From an uncultured Clostridia bacterium (GTDB taxonomy: Bacteria > Bacillota > Clostridia > Christensenellales > UBA1242), in NCBI GenBank assembly GCA_947629145.1, contig CANRCQ010000007.1, forward strand, positions 1 through 38,005: a stretch of 38,005 bases of DNA, given 5' to 3'. Positions 27,599-34,032 of this stretch are shown here, one piece after another. The translations under genes were made by a program, and so were the position numbers. The stretch's first letter is position 1; each line of letters begins with the position of its first letter. The notes below the pieces were generated by a model. The model ran no database searches, was not told the origin of the DNA, and was given only the letters and a program-made list of their open reading frames with translations.

Positions 27599-28555
27599 AT
27601 GAATTTGACCGAAGTGATAAAATCGCAGCAATTTTTCAAAGATTTGACATTAAAGAAAGAAAAAAACATTCTTTCAAATGCCATAATGTTTTTCTGTGAT
27701 GACGATGTGACAAGCAAAACAGTTTTGATTTTGTCCGCACTTTTGTTTGAATACAAAACCTTTGACCTTATGAATGAAGCCAGTGCAGAGTTTCTTCGCA
27801 TAGAAAACGGCGCGGATTTGGACATCAAAATTTTTCCAAAGGGGAATGACAAATTGAAAGTGGCGGACTCGAATGAAATTGTTGCGGACTGCTATGTAAA
27901 GCCTGTGAATTTGCCATATAAAATTTACATTTTAAACAATTTTGACTATTCCACAGACGAAGCACAAAACAAACTTTTGAAAGTGTTGGAAGAGCCACCA
28001 GAAAATGTTTATTTTCTTCTTTCGGCAAAAAGTGAAGACAGAGTTCTGCCAACGATAAGGTCGCGCTGTGACAAAATAAAGATAAATCCACTTGCAAAAA
28101 GCGAGATTGAAAAGGTGTGTCAAGACCCCCTTGCGGTTGTGCTTGGCGGCGGACATCTTGGAAAAACCCTTCATTTAAGCAAGATGGATGATTTAAAAAG
28201 CATTGTCAATTTTGCCGTGTCGATTTTGTGCGAACTTAAAAACAGCAAGCAAGTTTTGCAATTTTCAAATGAGTTTTTAAACTATCAAAGCGAACTTGAC
28301 CTTATTTTAAATGTGATTGCACTTTGTTTGGAAGACATTTTAAAATTAAAATGCGAAAGTGAGAACTTGATGAAACTTTATATGTATAAAGACGAACTCA
28401 AAGAAGTGGATGCGGAATATTCTGTTAGGGCAATTTGTGAGATTGAAAAACTCATTTCCACTTTGCGTGAAAAACTTGAATTCAACGCAAATCTCACGGT
28501 CACTTTGGACAATTTTTTACTTAAAATTTTGGAGGTTAAATACTTATGCAAATAG
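27599..28555 (+). CDS. holB: DNA polymerase III delta-prime subunit (clamp loader)
   Basis: This is a clamp-loader subunit that helps place the beta clamp on primed DNA. The 318-residue protein has the AAA+ signatures of the family: YKIYILNNFDYSTDEAQNKL (Walker B-like with sensor), LLKVLEEPPENVYFLL, and the SRC motif in TIRSRCDK. The N-terminal phosphate-binding loop is absent, as expected for delta-prime, which does not bind ATP productively. It is the first gene of holB-ricT-yabB, overlapping ricT by ten bases, an order matching Bacillus holB-yaaT-yabA-yabB except that yabA is missing. The ATG at 27599 has no ribosome binding site and sits six bases after a -10 box, so the mRNA is probably leaderless. 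Confidence 0.92.
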   Translation: MNLTEVIKSQQFFKDLTLKKEKNILSNAIMFFCDDDVTSKTVLILSALLFEYKTFDLMNEASAEFLRIENGADLDIKIFPKGNDKLKVADSNEIVADCYVKPVNLPYKIYILNNFDYSTDEAQNKLLKVLEEPPENVYFLLSAKSEDRVLPTIRSRCDKIKINPLAKSEIEKVCQDPLAVVLGGGHLGKTLHLSKMDDLKSIVNFAVSILCELKNSKQVLQFSNEFLNYQSELDLILNVIALCLEDILKLKCESENLMKLYMYKDELKEVDAEYSVRAICEIEKLISTLREKLEFNANLTVTLDNFLLKILEVKYLCK

Positions 28556-29364
28556 AAGTTGTGGGTGTAAAATTCAAAAACGGAAACCATATTTATTCTT
28601 TTTCACCAAATGGCCTTGAACTCAAAAAGGGCGACTATGTGATTGTGGAAACCGAAAAGGGCAGCGACCTTGGAGTTGTTATCAAAGAAAAGTATAAAAT
28701 AGATGCCGAAAGTTTGACATCGCCACTTAAAAATGTTTTGTCGGTTGCTTCAAAAAAGGTTGTGGAAGATGCGGAAAAGTTTGACCAGCAGGCGCAACAA
28801 CTTTATCCAACAGTAAAAAAGGTTGTCAAAGAAAGTGGGCTTGAAATGAAGGTTGTCAAGGTTGAAGCAAGTTTTGACAATTCGCGCTATATCATAAATT
28901 TCAGTGCGGAAAACAGAGTGGATTTTCGCGACCTTGTAAAGAAACTTGCGGAAGTTTTGAAAAAGCGTGTTGAACTTAGACAAATAGGAAGCCGTGACGA
29001 AGTGAGAATGCTTGGCGGATTTGGGCCTTGTGGAAAAGTTTGTTGTTGCGTGCAGAACTATGGCGAATTTGACCATGTGTCCATGAAAATGGCGAAAAAC
29101 CAAAACCTTTCACTCAATCCAAACAGCATTTCTGGGCTGTGCGGAAAACTTATGTGCTGTTTGGCATATGAAAATTCAACCTATCAAGAGGCCCTCAAAG
29201 TTATGCCAAAGATAGGTGCAAACGTTTCCACCAAAGACGGCATTGGAACTGTTGTTTTCAACGACCTTTTGAAAAGAGAAGTGGATGTAAAATTTGTCAA
29301 AGGCGATGAAAGTGAAATCAAAACCTTTGCCCTTGAAGATATTAAATTTAAGAAAGAAAACTAA
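28546..29364 (+). CDS. ricT: PSP1-domain protein RicT (YaaT)
   Basis: The signature is the cysteine-rich PSP1 core: GPCGKVCCCVQ (about residues 160-170) and SGLCGKLMCCLAYE (about 197-209). In Bacillus subtilis RicT joins RicA and RicF in an iron-sulfur Y-complex that guides RNase Y and influences sporulation, competence and biofilm genes; here this is by family only. The 272-residue length is normal. The ATG at 28546 follows GGAGG (28531-28535) and lies inside the end of holB (ten-base overlap), so translation is coupled. Three bases separate it from yabB. Confidence 0.95.
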   Translation: MQIEVVGVKFKNGNHIYSFSPNGLELKKGDYVIVETEKGSDLGVVIKEKYKIDAESLTSPLKNVLSVASKKVVEDAEKFDQQAQQLYPTVKKVVKESGLEMKVVKVEASFDNSRYIINFSAENRVDFRDLVKKLAEVLKKRVELRQIGSRDEVRMLGGFGPCGKVCCCVQNYGEFDHVSMKMAKNQNLSLNPNSISGLCGKLMCCLAYENSTYQEALKVMPKIGANVSTKDGIGTVVFNDLLKREVDVKFVKGDESEIKTFALEDIKFKKEN

Positions 29365-29367
29365 AAA

Positions 29368-30111
29368 ATGGAAGAAAATTTGCAAAAAAATGCTGTTTTT
29401 TTAGAAAAAAATGAGAGAATTGAAGATTTGCAGTGTAAAGACCTTAAAATAATTCAAAACGCAGACCTTTATACTTTCACTGCGGACAGTGTTGTTTTGG
29501 CGAATTTTGTTAAAACAAAAAAAGACGATTTGTGTGTTGAGATAGGCGGCGGATGCGGAGTTATCTCCATATTGGTGCAAGCCAAAAACAAACTGAAAAA
29601 GATTGTTGCATTTGAAATTCAAAAGCCTATGGCGGATTTGATGCAAAAAAATATAACTTTAAATGCCTTGCAAGACAAACTTGAAGTTGTTTGTGACGAT
29701 GTCAAAAACTTTTCAAAATATGTCGAAAAGGCGGATGTTGTGTTTTCAAATCCACCTTATTTTAAAGTGACAAACTTTAAACAAAACGAAGTGAAAAAGA
29801 TTGCAAAAGAAGAAGTTTTACTTTCATGCAAAGAGCTTTGTGAGTGCGCTTCAAAAATGCTGAAAAGTGGCGGTGCGTTTTATGTGTGCTATCCGGCAAG
29901 TCGCACTTGTGAACTTGTGGTGAACTTGTCAAAAAACAAACTTGCCGTCAAAGAGATGTTTTTCACAGAAAATGGCAAGGGCAAAGTTCAAACCGTGTTT
30001 TTAAAGGCTGTGAAAGACGCAAAGGAAGAAGTTAAAGTTCATCCAAATCTTGTTACAAATGATGAAAATGGGGATTATCTTGAAGCCTTGCACACAAAAT
30101 ATTTTTGTTGA
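29368..30111 (+). CDS. yabB: tRNA1(Val) adenine-N6-methyltransferase-like protein (YabB family)
   Basis: This is an S-adenosylmethionine-dependent methyltransferase of the YabB/TrmN6 group, which methylates adenine 37 of tRNA-Val in characterised members. Visible motifs are the N-terminal DADLYTFTADSVVLANF-like segment (here NADLYTFTADSVVLANF), the cofactor loop VEIGGGCGVIS (about residues 57-67) and the catalytic NPPYF (about 127-131). The length (247) fits. It follows ricT after three bases and closes the holB operon; its position after ricT matches Bacillus yabB. The ribosome binding site is weak, so translation probably depends on ricT. Its TGA stop lies within the TTGACA of the next promoter. 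Confidence 0.9.
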   Translation: MEENLQKNAVFLEKNERIEDLQCKDLKIIQNADLYTFTADSVVLANFVKTKKDDLCVEIGGGCGVISILVQAKNKLKKIVAFEIQKPMADLMQKNITLNALQDKLEVVCDDVKNFSKYVEKADVVFSNPPYFKVTNFKQNEVKKIAKEEVLLSCKELCECASKMLKSGGAFYVCYPASRTCELVVNLSKNKLAVKEMFFTENGKGKVQTVFLKAVKDAKEEVKVHPNLVTNDENGDYLEALHTKYFC

Positions 30112-30136
30112 CAAGCAATTTTTTCTTTGATATAAT
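30108..30136 (+). promoter_or_regulatory. Consensus sigma-A promoter after yabB
   Basis: TTGACA (30108-30113), 17 bases, then TATAAT (30131-30136) with an extended TGA before it. Both boxes match the consensus perfectly, making it the strongest-looking promoter in the window. It drives only the short interrupted ORF at 30156 and ends at the terminator at 30274. Confidence 0.85.
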
Positions 30137-30155
30137 TTTAAAAAGGAGAGAAAAT

Positions 30156-30275
30156 ATGAATCACAAAGTGTATATTTAAGCAAAAAAGCAGCAAAAGTGC
30201 GCTGATGCAGCAAAACAAGCCCAAAAAGAGCAAGAAACTAAACAAAAACCAAAAGAAAAAGAAAGAGAAAAATAA
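30156..30275 (+). pseudogene. Short Lys/Gln/Glu-rich ORF interrupted by an in-frame stop
   Basis: A strong ribosome binding site (AAAAGGAG, 30141-30148) and an ATG at 30156 start a seven-codon frame (MNHKVYI) that ends in TAA (30177-30179). In the same frame the sequence then stays open for 31 more codons (AKKQQKCADAAKQAQKEQ, then a Lys/Glu/Gln-rich end) to a TAA at 30273-30275, at the edge of the terminator. Promoter, ribosome site and terminator all frame the longer version, so a single nonsense mutation in a roughly 39-residue charged helical protein is the simplest reading. Alternatives are a small RNA of about 155 bases, or a genuine seven-residue peptide. No homologue is recognised. Confidence 0.5.
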
Positions 30276-30300
30276 AAGACTGAAAACTCAGTCTTTTTTT
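30274..30300. terminator. Bidirectional terminator, copy 1 of a repeated hairpin
   Basis: The stem AAAGACTGA (30275-30283) pairs with TCAGTCTTT (30288-30296) around AAAC. It has T-runs on both strands, so it can serve the plus-strand short ORF and the minus-strand WG operon. A 25-base core (30274-30298) is identical to 31719-31743. Confidence 0.85.
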
Positions 30301-30386
30301 GATGGCTCAACTTTTATGTCATTAAGTTGTTCTTTAAGTATCTCAAACATCTCATCAACCCATTTATCAAATTCTTTCTTCGTCAT
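30288..30386 (-). CDS. Small 32-residue ORF coupled to the WG-repeat gene
   Basis: On the minus strand the stop of the WG gene and the ATG of this frame share bases in TAATG, a classic stop-start coupling, with GGGAG about ten bases ahead. The product begins MTKKEFDKWVDEMFEILKEQ, is predicted to be one amphipathic acidic helix and ends SKKD. Its TGA stop lies in the stem of the shared terminator. I know no family. The tight coupling and position before the terminator argue that it is translated, perhaps as a partner of the WG protein, but its shortness leaves doubt. Confidence 0.55.
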   Translation of the reverse strand: MTKKEFDKWVDEMFEILKEQLNDIKVEPSKKD

Positions 30387-31624
30387 TATAAATTTCTCCC
30401 TAAGTCTTTGATATTTTCTGCTGCTTTTTTAGCGACTTCGGCCTTTTTATCAATTTCAGCGTCATGCGCTCTGCGCTCTGCTCTCTCGGCAGCTATTTCT
30501 TGTTCTATTATTGCAATATTTTGTTTCTCTTTTTCAATTTTATTTGAAATCATATCATAAACTTGTTTTGTGTATTCTTCAACTTCTTTTGAAGAACCTT
30601 TTTTTGAGCATAAATCATATTTAATTCCATCGGCGATTGCATTTAAACATTTTTCAATTTCTTTTTTGCCTTCATCGAATAATGTAGTTGGGAGTTGTTC
30701 AAAATCTTCTGGATGTTTTCTTAAACAACTATATAAATCATCAAATCTACCATCGTCATTTATTGTCGCTTTTATAGATGTTGGCAAAACAACGTTATCG
30801 CGAAGATTAAAGTATGTCCATTTGTTTCTTATTCTAACAGGAACAAACCAACTGTCATCCACATCGAGAGCGTCATCAAAGTATCCTTTACAACATTCAT
30901 TTGATGTTGGATCGTAATAAGTCCATTTTTTGCCGATTCTAACTGCTGCAAATCTACCATGAATATCTCTAACCTCATCAAATTCCTGTTCACAAAGTTT
31001 CTTGGTTGATGCTTCATAAAAAGTCCATTTTTTACCGATTTTAACCGCCGCAAAGTAATTTTTATTATGATTAGCTCCAATAATATTTCTAAACTTATCA
31101 AATTTTTGTTCATGAACTTCTCCAGTATATGGATTGCAAAAAGTCCATTTTTTGCCGATTCTAACTGCTGCAAAGTAATTATGAATATTTAGAATCTCAT
31201 CAAATTTTTCTTCAAAAAGTTCTCCAGATGAAGGACTGTAAAAAGCCCATTTTTTGCCGATTTTAACCACTGGAAGTCCATTTGTATGAACATTAATATC
31301 ATCAAATTTTTGTTTACAAAATTCTCCAGTTGAAGGATTGTAAAAAGTATATTTTTCAACGTCTTTTTTACCGAATTTTTTAGTGATGATAACCGCAGCA
31401 AAGCCTGCATGAACATTACTAGGATTATAATTAAATCTTTCTTTACAAAGTTCTCCAGTTGAAGGATTGAAAAATGTCCATTTGCCATCGATTTTAACAC
31501 TAGCAAAGCCTTCATGAACATCAACAACATTATCAAATCTTTGTTCACAAAGTTTACCAGTACTTTTATTTTTAAAAGTCCATTTGTCGTCAAATTCTAC
31601 AGGTTCAAAAAGTTCTTCTTCCAT
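30386..31624 (-). CDS. WG-like repeat protein with C-terminal coiled coil
   Basis: The 412-residue protein has eight consecutive units of about 35-50 residues built on K-W-T/A-F/Y followed by NPSTGELC-like and FD/FN segments (DDKWTF, DGKWTF, EKYTFY, GKKWAFY, GKKWTFC, GKKWTFY, GKKWTYY, RNKWTYF), resembling WG beta-propeller-type repeats. It ends in a charged, probably coiled-coil tail (last 65 residues or so, rich in E, K, A). No signal peptide or membrane helix is seen, so it is probably cytoplasmic. The start at 31624 has AAGGGGGA close upstream; the longer frame beginning at 31651 would start within the -10 box and is excluded. The repeats are also alike at nucleotide level, so unit gain or loss is likely. 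WG proteins are mostly of unknown role; here it has a probable phase-variable promoter. Confidence 0.85.
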   Translation of the reverse strand: MEEELFEPVEFDDKWTFKNKSTGKLCEQRFDNVVDVHEGFASVKIDGKWTFFNPSTGELCKERFNYNPSNVHAGFAAVIITKKFGKKDVEKYTFYNPSTGEFCKQKFDDINVHTNGLPVVKIGKKWAFYSPSSGELFEEKFDEILNIHNYFAAVRIGKKWTFCNPYTGEVHEQKFDKFRNIIGANHNKNYFAAVKIGKKWTFYEASTKKLCEQEFDEVRDIHGRFAAVRIGKKWTYYDPTSNECCKGYFDDALDVDDSWFVPVRIRNKWTYFNLRDNVVLPTSIKATINDDGRFDDLYSCLRKHPEDFEQLPTTLFDEGKKEIEKCLNAIADGIKYDLCSKKGSSKEVEEYTKQVYDMISNKIEKEKQNIAIIEQEIAAERAERRAHDAEIDKKAEVAKKAAENIKDLGRNL

Positions 31625-31646
31625 AAAATCCCCCTTAATTACCCTT

Positions 31647-31674
31647 ATCATAACACGGGGGGGGGATTTGTCAA
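31647..31674 (-). promoter_or_regulatory. WG-operon promoter with a nine-base homopolymer between -35 and -10
   Basis: On the minus strand TTGACA (31674-31669) and TATGAT (31652-31647, with an extended TGT) are separated by 16 bases, nine of which are an uninterrupted C-run (G on the plus strand, 31657-31665). A single-base gain would give the optimal 17-base spacing. This arrangement is typical of promoters switched by slipped-strand mispairing. Confidence 0.8.
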
Positions 31675-31718
31675 GTGCTTTTTAAAAAATATTAAAAAAA
31701 GTGCGGAAAAACAAGAAA

Positions 31719-31743
31719 AAAAGACTGAAAACTCAGTCTTTTT
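31719..31743. terminator. Bidirectional terminator, copy 2 of the repeated hairpin
   Basis: The same AAAGACTGA/TCAGTCTTT hairpin as at 30274, with T-runs on both strands. It ends the ankyrin gene, whose TGA stop is inside the stem (31733-31735). Confidence 0.85.
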
Positions 31744-32059
31744 GTTTTGTGTTTGAGTGGGCGAGAATTTCTTTAAAATCGGCATTGGCATAATCTTTGG
31801 CAGTTTTACCCTGAGTGTCTTTAATTGACAAATCGATGTTGTGATATAAAAGAAAAGTTGCAACATTGTAATTTTTGTTTTCAAGGGCATACATTATTCC
31901 TGATTTATGCTTGACAGGGGATGTTGCATTGACATTTCCGCCAAAGACAAGATATTCTTCAACATAGCCTAAGTCACCTTTTTTGCAGGCATACAAAAAC
32001 CTGCAAACATTTGGCTTTTTATCCTTTTTTACGCCATATAAGGAAACTTCCATTTTCAT
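31733..32059 (-). CDS. Small ankyrin-repeat protein
   Basis: The 108-residue product contains about two ankyrin repeats: a first unit with CRFLYACKKGDLGYVEEYL and FGGNVNAT, and a second with SGIMYALENKNYNVATFLL, HNIDLSIKD and GKTAKDYA. Such repeats bind other proteins; the partner is unknown. No signal peptide is seen. Its promoter (TTGACA, 17 bases, TAAACT) puts the -10 box six bases before the ATG at 32059, without a ribosome binding site, so it is probably leaderless. The gene lies just upstream of the WG operon on the same strand, separated by the terminator and the WG promoter. It ends QKD* in the shared terminator, much like the 32-residue ORF ends KKD*. Confidence 0.82.
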   Translation of the reverse strand: MKMEVSLYGVKKDKKPNVCRFLYACKKGDLGYVEEYLVFGGNVNATSPVKHKSGIMYALENKNYNVATFLLYHNIDLSIKDTQGKTAKDYANADFKEILAHSNTKQKD

Positions 32060-32065
32060 ATAAAT

Positions 32066-32094
32066 AGTTTAAATCTTATTAAAACTTTTGTCAA
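32066..32094 (-). promoter_or_regulatory. Promoter of the ankyrin gene, placed for a leaderless transcript
   Basis: On the minus strand TTGACA (32094-32089), 17 bases, TAAACT (32071-32066). Six bases then lead to the ATG. No Shine-Dalgarno sequence is present. Confidence 0.75.
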
Positions 32095-32099
32095 GAAAA

Positions 32100-32609
32100 T
32101 CACATTATTTTGCACAGCAAACAAGCCACGATTGTGCCAACAAGGCTGCAAACAAGCGCCACAGGGATGGCATACAAAAGTTTTTTGACTTTTGTTTGAC
32201 TTATATAGACGGTTGCCACATAAAAGATAGTTTCGCTGCAACCCATAATCACACACGCACAACGGCTGATGTAACTGTCCGCACCATACACTTTAAAGAT
32301 GTTTTCCAAAATTCCATAACTGCCACTTCCAGTGAATGGGCGAAGTAGCACCAGTTCCACCAGTTCTGGGGGAATTCCAAGGGCAGTGAAAATTGGTGAG
32401 AGAATTTGGGTGAGAAAGGTTGTAATTCCACTTACGCGCAAAAGAGTTGTTGCAATCAAAATTGTTGCAATATAAGGGAAGATTTCCACCACAAGTTTGA
32501 TTGCGCCTTTTGCACCTTTGACAAATGTGTCGTAGGTGTTGATTTTCTTAAACAAGCAATAGACGAAAATCAAAATAAACAAAATCGGCAAAATGTAAAT
32601 ATCAATCAT
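32100..32609 (-). CDS. spmB: Spore maturation protein B-like membrane protein
   Basis: The 169-residue membrane protein carries a nucleoside-recognition (Gate) domain with the SpmB pattern: PYIATILIATTLLRVSG, LLRPFTGSGSYGI and VIMGCSETIFYVATVY. In Bacillus and Clostridium, SpmA and SpmB are needed for normal spore-core dehydration and heat resistance. It overlaps spmA by four bases (ATGA, 32606-32609) and so is translated in tandem with it. About four or five membrane segments are visible. Homologues also occur in non-sporulating bacteria, so it does not by itself prove spore formation. Confidence 0.94.
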   Translation of the reverse strand: MIDIYILPILFILIFVYCLFKKINTYDTFVKGAKGAIKLVVEIFPYIATILIATTLLRVSGITTFLTQILSPIFTALGIPPELVELVLLRPFTGSGSYGILENIFKVYGADSYISRCACVIMGCSETIFYVATVYISQTKVKKLLYAIPVALVCSLVGTIVACLLCKIM

Positions 32610-33169
32610 CTTTTACGTCTCACTTTGCTTATAAGTTTAACTAGCACAATCCCCAAAAATGTTGTGACAAAAGTGGAAATAAGGGTTGGAAGGATTATAT
32701 TGGATGCACTTGTCGAGCCTGCCGCTGTGCGAAGCCCTATCACAGTTGTTGGAAGAAGTTGAATGGAAGTTGCATTGACGACAATAAGCATTATCATGGC
32801 AAAATTAGCCTTGCCGGAGCCGTCATCAAGCGCCTGCATTGCCCTTATGCCCATGGGAGTGGAAGCATTTCCAAGGCCAAGCATATTTGCGGAGATGTTC
32901 ATTGCGATAAGTTTTTGAGTTGTCTTATCTTCCACCTTAAAGATTTTTTTGATAAGTGGCCTTAAAAGGCGAGCAAGTTTTTCGCCTAAACCACTTGCAT
33001 CCACAAGTTCCATAAAGCCCAGCCACACCGCATAGATTGCACAAAGTTCTATGCAAAGTTCAAGTGCATCTGTGGATGCGGAAAGCATTTCGCTTAAAAG
33101 TTCGCTTGGATTTAAAATTAAAAGCACAAGCATACTTAAAAGCATCATTATAGTCCAAAAGAAGTTCAT
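32606..33169 (-). CDS. spmA: Spore maturation protein A-like membrane protein
   Basis: The protein begins MNFFWTIMMLLSMLVLL and continues with ELCIELCAIYAVWLGFMEL, the NASTPMGIRAMQ segment and VNATSIQLLPTTVIGLR, all typical of SpmA. I start it at 33169 (187 residues) because family members begin with this hydrophobic helix. The frame remains open to 33238, but that extra polar stretch is unlike SpmA and would cover the tatD promoter. No ribosome binding site precedes 33169; an A/T-rich TATATAAT (33180-33173) ends only three to five bases before the ATG, so it may be another leaderless gene, although no clear -35 is seen. Confidence 0.92.
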   Translation of the reverse strand: MNFFWTIMMLLSMLVLLILNPSELLSEMLSASTDALELCIELCAIYAVWLGFMELVDASGLGEKLARLLRPLIKKIFKVEDKTTQKLIAMNISANMLGLGNASTPMGIRAMQALDDGSGKANFAMIMLIVVNATSIQLLPTTVIGLRTAAGSTSASNIILPTLISTFVTTFLGIVLVKLISKVRRKR

Positions 33170-33220
33170 GGCATTATATATGCAAAAATTGACGAAAAAA
33201 TGAGTAAAACTGCGTTTTGA

Positions 33221-33249
33221 TTGACTTTTTGACGGCATTTTGCTAAACT
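33221..33249 (+). promoter_or_regulatory. Promoter of tatD-rsmA, placed for a leaderless transcript
   Basis: TTGACT (33221-33226), 17 bases, TAAACT (33244-33249) with an extended TGC. The ATG of tatD follows after six bases, with no ribosome binding site. Confidence 0.75.
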
Positions 33250-33255
33250 AACTGC

Positions 33256-34032
33256 ATGAAACCAGTTGATGTGCACGCACACCTTTGTGACGAAAGATTT
33301 GACAGTGACAGAGAAAGTGTGCTTGAAAGAACGAAAAACGAACTTGAATTTGCAATCTGTGCAAGTTCTAATATTTCATCTTCAAAGGACAGTGTTAACC
33401 TTGCAAAAGAGTGTGATTTTGTCTATTGCACGGTTGGGGTGCATCCAGAAGATGTGGAAAATTTCGACATAAACGAAGTTGAAAAACTTGCAAAAAATAA
33501 AAAGGTTGTGGCGATTGGAGAGATTGGGCTTGACTATTTCTATTTGAAAGATTTGCAGCCAGAAGAAGTAGAAAAACAGAAAAAATTGCAAAAAAATGCG
33601 TTTATTTTGCAAATTGACCTTGCAAACAAGTTGAATTTGCCGATTGTGGTGCACAGTCGCGATGCCATGGGCGACACACTTCAAATTTTAAAAGAACACA
33701 CTCCAACTAAAGAAAGTTTGCTTCATTGTTACAGCGGCAGTTTGGAAAGCGCGCAAGAGCTTATCAAACTTGGATTTTCCTTTTCATTTGGCGGAGTGAC
33801 CACTTTTAAAAACGCAAAGAATGTGCAAGAAGTTGTGACAAATCTGCCGCTTCAAAAAATCATGCTTGAAACGGACTGCCCTTATCTTGCGCCAGAGCCT
33901 TTTCGTGGCACAAGAAACGAGCCGCAAAATGTAAAATATGTTGCGGACAAAATTGCAAAACTTAAAAACACAAGTTATGAAGAAGTCGTAAAAGTCACAA
34001 CACAAAACGCAAAAAGGTTGTTTGGAATATGA
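33256..34032 (+). CDS. tatD: TatD-family metal-dependent DNase
   Basis: This TIM-barrel hydrolase of the TatD/YabD family has DNase activity in characterised members. Metal-ligand motifs are all in place: DVHAH (residues 5-9), GEIGLDYF (about 89-96), VVHSRDA (about 131-137), LLHCYSG and ETDCPYLAPEP (about 205-215). The length (258) is typical. It overlaps rsmA by four bases (ATGA, 34029-34032). In Bacillus the order is tatD, rnmV, rsmA; the ribonuclease M5 gene rnmV is missing here. The start at 33256 follows a -10 box by six bases without a Shine-Dalgarno sequence. Confidence 0.95.
   Translation: MKPVDVHAHLCDERFDSDRESVLERTKNELEFAICASSNISSSKDSVNLAKECDFVYCTVGVHPEDVENFDINEVEKLAKNKKVVAIGEIGLDYFYLKDLQPEEVEKQKKLQKNAFILQIDLANKLNLPIVVHSRDAMGDTLQILKEHTPTKESLLHCYSGSLESAQELIKLGFSFSFGGVTTFKNAKNVQEVVTNLPLQKIMLETDCPYLAPEPFRGTRNEPQNVKYVADKIAKLKNTSYEEVVKVTTQNAKRLFGI

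Noticed and set aside
30205-30411. A 68-codon plus-strand frame overlapping the interrupted ORF and the terminator
   Set aside because: It reads through the terminator into antisense of the WG gene, has no ribosome site, and is out of frame with the promoter-proximal ATG.
31189-31593. A 134-codon frame on the same strand as the WG gene but in another register
   Set aside because: It is periodic only because the WG repeats are periodic at nucleotide level, and it lacks a ribosome site.
31625-31651. Upstream ATG for the WG protein
   Set aside because: This ATG lies within the -10 box, so it cannot be part of the transcript; 31624 has a good ribosome site.
33170-33238. Longer N terminus for SpmA
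   Set aside because: The extra residues are polar and unlike the family, and the region contains the tatD promoter.
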